From positions 1-64,000 of the forward strand of contig CAWETK010000017.1 of the NCBI GenBank assembly GCA_963811905.1: DNA of 64,000 bases. Reading direction: 5' to 3'. The stretch's first letter is position 1, and each line of letters begins with the position of its first letter. The stretch comes from DATFVA01 sp963811905. GTDB lineage: Bacteria > Bacteroidota > Ignavibacteria > Ignavibacteriales > Ignavibacteriaceae. Position numbers and translations under genes: made by a program. Under the pieces are notes generated by a model. The model was given only the letters and a program-made list of their open reading frames with translations, had not been told where the DNA came from and did not search any database. This document shows, one piece after another, positions 59,549-64,000 of this stretch.

Positions 59549-60457
59549 ATGCCCGTATATCATATAGGTACGGCAGGCTGGTCTTACAAGGATTGGGTGC
59601 CTGTTTTTTACCCGAAATCCCAGTCAGGCAGTTTTGACTGGCTGAGGTTTTATGCAGATTATTTTAATTGTGTAGAAGTCAATTCATCTTATTACACTTA
59701 TATAAGTCCGAAAATTGTACAGGGTTGGATAGAGAAAGTATCTGATTCGGATGATTTTCTTTTTACCGTAAAGCTTCATCAGGATTTTACTCATAAAAGG
59801 GATTTTGATGAGCAGAAAATAAGATCTGTTATCCATAATCTTGAGATGCTTAAAAGAGCTGAAAGGCTTGGAGGACTATTAATCCAGTTCCCATATTCGT
59901 TTTCATATAGTGAAGCCTCAGTCGATTACATCCGCAGGCTAAAGGAGATATTTGAGAACTTTAATTGTTTTGTGGAAGTGCGGCATGCATCATGGAATGA
60001 GAAAAAGTTGTATGAGCTGTTTCGAAATCTGAACCTTGCCTTCTGTACAATTGATCAGCCGCAGATCGGAAAGGCAATTCAGTTTGAGCCTGTTATAACT
60101 TGCGATACGGCGTATATCCGTTTTCATGGAAGGAATACTGAAGCCTGGATGAAATCAATAAAAAATTATGGGAAGGATCAATCCTACGAAGAACAGAGTT
60201 CCAGGTATCAGTATCTTTATACTCCCGGTGAATTAATAGAAATTGAACAGAAGGTTAAGGCGGTTAGTGAGAAGGTGAAGGAGGTTTATGTAATCATGAA
60301 TAACCATCCGCAGGGAGAGGCAGCCGCAAATGCTTTTGAACTTATTCACCTGCTCGAAGAAAAAGAAAAGGTTGAGATGCCGCAGACAATTGTAAAAGCC
60401 TATCCGAGGCTGGAGGCAATAGCAATGGATTATTTTGATCCGCGGCTGAAATTATAA
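59549..60457 (+). CDS. DUF72-family protein
   Basis: A 302-residue cytoplasmic TIM-barrel protein of the DUF72 family. It begins VYHIGTAGWSYKDWVPVFYP, with VEVNSSYYTY and IRFHGRN all diagnostic. E. coli YecE belongs here. Function is not known. It lies between lexA (59 bases) and dinB (20 bases), so a role in DNA damage would be an inference from its position only. Confidence 0.88.
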   Translation: MPVYHIGTAGWSYKDWVPVFYPKSQSGSFDWLRFYADYFNCVEVNSSYYTYISPKIVQGWIEKVSDSDDFLFTVKLHQDFTHKRDFDEQKIRSVIHNLEMLKRAERLGGLLIQFPYSFSYSEASVDYIRRLKEIFENFNCFVEVRHASWNEKKLYELFRNLNLAFCTIDQPQIGKAIQFEPVITCDTAYIRFHGRNTEAWMKSIKNYGKDQSYEEQSSRYQYLYTPGELIEIEQKVKAVSEKVKEVYVIMNNHPQGEAAANAFELIHLLEEKEKVEMPQTIVKAYPRLEAIAMDYFDPRLKL

Positions 60458-60477
60458 TTGATAATTGGTTTTTAATT

Positions 60478-61620
60478 ATGCGTATAATCTTTCATCTGGA
60501 TCTCGATGCATTCTTTGTATCAGTAGAAAGGATACTGGATCCGTCTTTAAATGGTAAACCGGTGATTGTAGGCGGAGATCCTCATGGCAGGGGAGTGGTT
60601 GCCGCCTGTTCTTATGAAGCCAGGTCATATGGCTTGCATTCGGCGATGCCGGTAAGGCAGGCATTTAAATTGTGCCCCCGGGGGATTTATCTTCATGGAC
60701 ATTATGATGAATATGTTCATTTTTCCCAGGCAGTTAAAAATATTTTATCATCATATGCTCCGGTAATTGAACAGGCATCGATAGATGAATTTTATATGGA
60801 TTTTACCGGCTGCAGTAAGATTTACGGATCTATGTTTTCATTTGCCTCAAAGCTGCAGCAGGAAATTAGGCAGAAACTCTCTCTGCCATGTTCAATAGGT
60901 ATAGGCAGCAATAAGACGGTGGCCAAGATCGGCTCGGATTGTATGAAACCGATGGGTATAACTTATATTATTCCAGGCATGGAAAAAGAGTTTCTCTCAC
61001 ATATGCCCATTGAAACGATCCCCGGAGTTGGTAAGGTTACTTTGAGGGAGCTGAACAATAAAGGTTTTTTCCTGATCAGGGATATAACAAAGCTTTCGGC
61101 CGACTATTGGGGAACTGCCTATGGAAAATATGGAATCGCACTCTGGCATAAGGCTAACGGTGAGGGGACTGAATATCTTACGGTGGGACGTGAACAAAAA
61201 AGTATCTCTAAGGAAACAACATTCGGAAGCGATGTTACAAACGATCAGAAGATTTATGAAGTCCTTTTTGAACTCACAGGCAAAGTCTGCCAGAACCTTA
61301 GAGATGAAAACTGCATGGCTTCAACTATAAGTATCAAACTGCGTTATTCCGACTTTAGTACACTTACCCGTTCCCGTACTGTGAAGCCTACCGATGATGA
61401 TAAAGTGATCTTTGAGAATGCACAGGACTTATTAAGGAAAGCTCATACAAGGCGTGTCGGAGTAAGGTTAATAGGCATCGGGGTGAGCAAATTCTCCGGC
61501 TTCTTTGAACAGGAAGTACTTTTTGAAGACGATGAGATAAAGAGGAAAAAGCTGTTCAGGGCAATAGATTTCCTCAGAAAGAAGTACAATTATTCTATTA
61601 TAAATTTCAGCAGGTATTAA
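60478..61620 (+). CDS. dinB: DNA polymerase IV (translesion)
   Basis: A 380-residue Y-family polymerase. Metal-binding residues Asp8 (HLDLDAFFVSVE) and Asp103/Glu104 (ASIDEFYMD) are present, with CSYEARSYGLHSAMP in the fingers and a helix-hairpin-helix around ETIPGVGKVTLRELNN. The little-finger domain begins near 245 (SISKETTF). A QEVLF motif near residue 344 matches the QxxLF sliding-clamp-binding pattern. It copies past damaged bases and is usually SOS-controlled; being in one run with lexA fits this. Confidence 0.95.
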   Translation: MRIIFHLDLDAFFVSVERILDPSLNGKPVIVGGDPHGRGVVAACSYEARSYGLHSAMPVRQAFKLCPRGIYLHGHYDEYVHFSQAVKNILSSYAPVIEQASIDEFYMDFTGCSKIYGSMFSFASKLQQEIRQKLSLPCSIGIGSNKTVAKIGSDCMKPMGITYIIPGMEKEFLSHMPIETIPGVGKVTLRELNNKGFFLIRDITKLSADYWGTAYGKYGIALWHKANGEGTEYLTVGREQKSISKETTFGSDVTNDQKIYEVLFELTGKVCQNLRDENCMASTISIKLRYSDFSTLTRSRTVKPTDDDKVIFENAQDLLRKAHTRRVGVRLIGIGVSKFSGFFEQEVLFEDDEIKRKKLFRAIDFLRKKYNYSIINFSRY

Positions 61621-61628
61621 AAACAGGA

Positions 61629-61976
61629 TCAGCCCGGGGGCCATCTCATTTGTCTGCCTCCAAGTAAATGCAGGTGCAGATGATAAACTTCCTGTCCTCC
61701 TTTGGGACCGCAGTTAAATACCAGCCTGAACCCGTCTTCAGCAATATTCATTTCTTTCGCGAGTTTATTGGCAATATCTATCATTTCTCCTAAAAGCGCG
61801 GCATGTTCTTTCCCTTTTATATCCGTCACTTTCGGGATCTCGATTTTAGGAACAATTAAAATATGGACGGGCGCCTGGGGATTGATATCCTTAAACGCCA
61901 TAACCGTATCACTTTCAAAAACTATATCAGCCTTAATTTCTTTGCTGATAATTTTGGAAAATATTGTTTCTCCCAT
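61629..61976 (-). CDS. HIT-family (HinT-like) nucleotide hydrolase
   Basis: A 115-residue enzyme that cleaves purine nucleoside phosphoramidates. The active-site motif HLHLHLLGG is at 99-107 (His99, His101, His103), and FKDINPQAPVHILIVPK is typical of HinT. The C-terminus RQMRWPPG is the standard HinT ending. It is two bases downstream of the NtrC-type regulator gene on the same strand, so the two are translated in sequence, with no obvious functional link. Confidence 0.93.
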   Translation of the reverse strand: MGETIFSKIISKEIKADIVFESDTVMAFKDINPQAPVHILIVPKIEIPKVTDIKGKEHAALLGEMIDIANKLAKEMNIAEDGFRLVFNCGPKGGQEVYHLHLHLLGGRQMRWPPG

Positions 61977-61978
61977 TA

Positions 61979-63334
61979 TTAGTCTTCCTTTTCGATTTCA
62001 TATTTCTTCATCTTATTATAAAGATGACTCCGCTGAATATCAAGTATTTCGGCTGTTTTACTGATATTCCAGTCATTTGCTTTAAGCTGTTTTAATATGA
62101 ATGCTTTTTCTGCTTTCTCCTTAAACTCCTGGAAAGAATTGCTTGCTTCAATAATATCTCCCATTGAGGATTGTGAGCCTGTAAAAAGGAATTCAATATC
62201 TTTCCTTGTAATATCTCTTTTATCCACAAGAATTATAACTCTTTCTATGGCATTCCTTAACTCCCTTACATTACCGCTCCAGGGCAGACTCTGTAGATAC
62301 CTCATTGCATCTTCTTCAAATTTTACCGGCGGTTTTTTGTGTCTCGCAGTAATATCATTTGAAAAACTCTCAACGAGCATCGGTATATCTTCAGTCCTCT
62401 CTTTTAATGGCGGGATATTTAAAGGAATTACATTCAACCTGTGAAACAGATCTTCTCTGAAATTACCTTCGGCAATTTCTTCCTTTAAGTTTTTGTTCGT
62501 TGCTGAGATTATCCTTACATCCACGTTAATTTTCTTGTTTCCGCCAACCCTTTCGATTTTACCGTCTTCAATCGCACGCAGTACTTTAGCCTGAGCCTGG
62601 GGACTCATATCGCCTACTTCATCCAGGAAAAGGGTTCCTTTATTTGCCAGTTCGAATTTGCCCATTCTCTGCTGTACAGCCCCGGTAAATGAGCCTTTCT
62701 CGTGACCGAACAATTCAGATTCAATTAACTCATTTGGAATGGCTGCACAGTTGACTTCAACAAAAGTTTTGTCTTTTCTTAAACTATGATTGTGGATCGC
62801 CCGGGCAACTAATTCCTTCCCTGTCCCGTTCTCTCCGGTTATTAATACCCGTGTGTCAAGAGGCGCAACTTTATCAATAGTTAAAAGAATGTTCTGTATT
62901 GCCTTGCTGTTTCCAAGGAGTTTAGCATCTCCGCCCAGCGATTTCCTGTATTCTATGTTCTCCGTAATGAGATTTGACTGTTCAACAGCGTTCCTTACAC
63001 TGATTACAAGCTTGTCCCGGTCAATCGGCTTCTCGATAAAATCGAATGCTCCCAGCCTTGTCGCTTTTATGGCATTCTCAACGCTGCCATGAGCGGAAAT
63101 CATGATAACTGAAAGAGCGGAATTGGATTCCTTAACCTTTTTAAGTACTTCAAAACCATTCATTTCAGGCATCTGGATATCGAGCAGCAGCGCTGTAAAA
63201 TTCTCGTTGATTGCTTTTTCAACGCCTTCAGTAGATCTGGTTGAGTATTGGACATTGTAGCCCTCGTACTCAAGGATCATTTTTATGCTTTCGCATATTT
63301 CAGTTTCATCATCAATAATTAAGATTGAATTCAT
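61979..63334 (-). CDS. NtrC-family sigma-54 response regulator
   Basis: A 451-residue activator. Receiver 3-118 (Asp52 in LLLDIQMPEMNG), AAA+ domain 140-370 with Walker A GENGTGKE (167-174), the sigma-54 loop GSFTGA (214-219) and Walker B LFLDEVGD (235-242), then FREDLFHRLNVIPLNIPPLK. The C-terminal Fis-type helix-turn-helix has NISKTAEILDIQRSHLYNKM (about 425-445). It would activate sigma-54 promoters after phosphorylation. No cognate kinase gene is in the visible part upstream. It sits four bases after an exported protein gene. Confidence 0.95.
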   Translation of the reverse strand: MNSILIIDDETEICESIKMILEYEGYNVQYSTRSTEGVEKAINENFTALLLDIQMPEMNGFEVLKKVKESNSALSVIMISAHGSVENAIKATRLGAFDFIEKPIDRDKLVISVRNAVEQSNLITENIEYRKSLGGDAKLLGNSKAIQNILLTIDKVAPLDTRVLITGENGTGKELVARAIHNHSLRKDKTFVEVNCAAIPNELIESELFGHEKGSFTGAVQQRMGKFELANKGTLFLDEVGDMSPQAQAKVLRAIEDGKIERVGGNKKINVDVRIISATNKNLKEEIAEGNFREDLFHRLNVIPLNIPPLKERTEDIPMLVESFSNDITARHKKPPVKFEEDAMRYLQSLPWSGNVRELRNAIERVIILVDKRDITRKDIEFLFTGSQSSMGDIIEASNSFQEFKEKAEKAFILKQLKANDWNISKTAEILDIQRSHLYNKMKKYEIEKED

Positions 63335-63338
63335 ACGA

Positions 63339-63989
63339 TTATGGTGAGTTATACCTTATATAAAATAGTGTTCTGAGTAAAAAAGCACTTGAAGGCTGAA
63401 TTCTTTTGTTCTTTTTCAAATATGTTCCGAAAATATAACCGTACTTGTTTGTCATGAGATCACGGTTATCTATAACTGACTGAACCTTAAATTCTTCCTC
63501 AAATACTTCCACAAAATAACCAATTAGGTCGCCCAAATCAAAGATTGAAGAGTTGTAAGCCAGAAAAGCGCTGCCGAAGAAATGGGCAAGCTTGTCTTTA
63601 TCCCCAAAGCTGTTTTGCGGTGTATCAAAAAACAGATCCTTTGGGAGATTTTTATTTTTAATCAAAAAAACCGAATCGTCTGCAGAAGTCAGGGGATACT
63701 GAATTATTGTTTTGATCAGCGGTATCTGGATCGGTACTTTTTTATAAGGGACAGTGGCTAAAGTTAGTGAAAGAAGTGCTTCTGAATAATCCCCGCCCCT
63801 GTAGTTTACAGCCCGGTTGAATAACGTATCAACACGCTGTAAATCTCCCGTTGTTTTCTCGAGAGTTCTGAAATAATCAGAGGCTATGAATTCCGAAAGA
63901 TAGTTGACTGCTTTTGAAAGCTTGCTCTGTTGAGGATAAACATTAAATGCTAAGATAAAAATAAGTAGTAATGATAAGGCTAATTTCAA
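63339..63989 (-). CDS. Exported protein of unknown function
   Basis: A 216-residue protein with a signal peptide ending near residue 19 (LAFNVYPQQ). The middle holds DKLAHFFGSAFLAYN, with a D-K-x-x-H motif seen in DUF2279/VanZ-like families, and the C-terminal half includes a membrane-near helix (LGDLIGYFVEVFEEEF) and an RD-L-M-TNKYG segment. The resemblance to DUF2279 is weak. It is four bases upstream of the NtrC-type gene, so they are co-transcribed. The start is near the right edge of the window, and further upstream sequence is missing. Confidence 0.65.
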   Translation of the reverse strand: MKLALSLLLIFILAFNVYPQQSKLSKAVNYLSEFIASDYFRTLEKTTGDLQRVDTLFNRAVNYRGGDYSEALLSLTLATVPYKKVPIQIPLIKTIIQYPLTSADDSVFLIKNKNLPKDLFFDTPQNSFGDKDKLAHFFGSAFLAYNSSIFDLGDLIGYFVEVFEEEFKVQSVIDNRDLMTNKYGYIFGTYLKKNKRIQPSSAFLLRTLFYIRYNSP

Positions 63990-64000
63990 TTTCGATACGA

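Overview
The window is about 60% A+T by eye and reads as chromosomal DNA from the Bacteroidota/Chlorobiota/Ignavibacteriota side of the tree. This is inferred from gene content, not from a marker phylogeny: TonB receptors with an N-terminal carboxypeptidase-regulatory domain, a DUF4249-like lipoprotein, a CsgG/DUF4810/GNA1162 lipoprotein operon, a pyrophosphate-type phosphofructokinase, many outer-membrane barrels, and promoters mixing TTGACA with TAnnTTTG-like -10/-7 boxes. There is no CRISPR array, no complete insertion sequence, no prophage and no tRNA or rRNA that I could recognise.

Layout. 1-5955: end of an unknown gene, an outer-membrane protein, an M29 aminopeptidase, def-fmt, and the CsgG lipoprotein operon. 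6344-10726: sulfur amino-acid enzymes (a frameshifted cystathionine beta-synthase, a cystathionine gamma-synthase/lyase and a divergent PLP enzyme) around a non-coding region with an 11-bp tandem array. 10833-14311: a surface protein and a frameshifted TonB receptor. 14327-20390: a tight six-gene run, xseA-xseB-dxs-oxidoreductase-response regulator-histidine kinase. 20621-23784: rplU-rpmA, two divergent malate dehydrogenase paralogues and an RsbW-like anti-sigma factor. 23837-26820: a barrel protein and a fibronectin-III lipoprotein. 27018-31823: nuoABCD-EF, interrupted by a decayed four-helix-bundle gene and ending at nuoF, then ferritin. 32487-37135: a TonB receptor, DUF4249-like lipoprotein and propeller lipoprotein operon. 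37412-43904: a UvrD-type helicase, PPi-phosphofructokinase, an Na+ amino-acid symporter with its tiny MetS partner, and a fatty-acid hydroxylase. 43923-58438: a probable exopolysaccharide locus. 58866-61620: a lexA-DUF72-dinB damage-response cassette. 61629-63989: HIT protein, NtrC-type activator and an unknown exported protein.

The most interesting part is 43923-58438. It has the parts of a Pga-like (poly-GlcNAc-type) synthase-dependent exopolysaccharide machine: a TPR-plus-barrel outer-membrane protein, a membrane GT2 synthase with QxxRW, a small membrane protein, and two paralogous exported proteins of which one has a NodB-deacetylase-like fold. It also carries two KaiC/RecA-like proteins, a lone receiver and a multi-PAS hybrid kinase. 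Several of these look catalytically disabled: Walker A Lys to Arg in the second KaiC-like protein, missing NodB catalytic residues, and a kinase ATP-binding domain without N and G boxes. The locus therefore looks regulated and scaffolded by pseudoenzymes.

Three coding sequences carry single-step frameshifts (near 7193, near 14033 and at 29770). The first two are consistent with one extra T and may be sequence errors. The third sits in a truncated relic and is probably real decay. Degenerate short tandem repeats (6, 8 and 11 bp) and palindromic remnants mark several intergenic regions.
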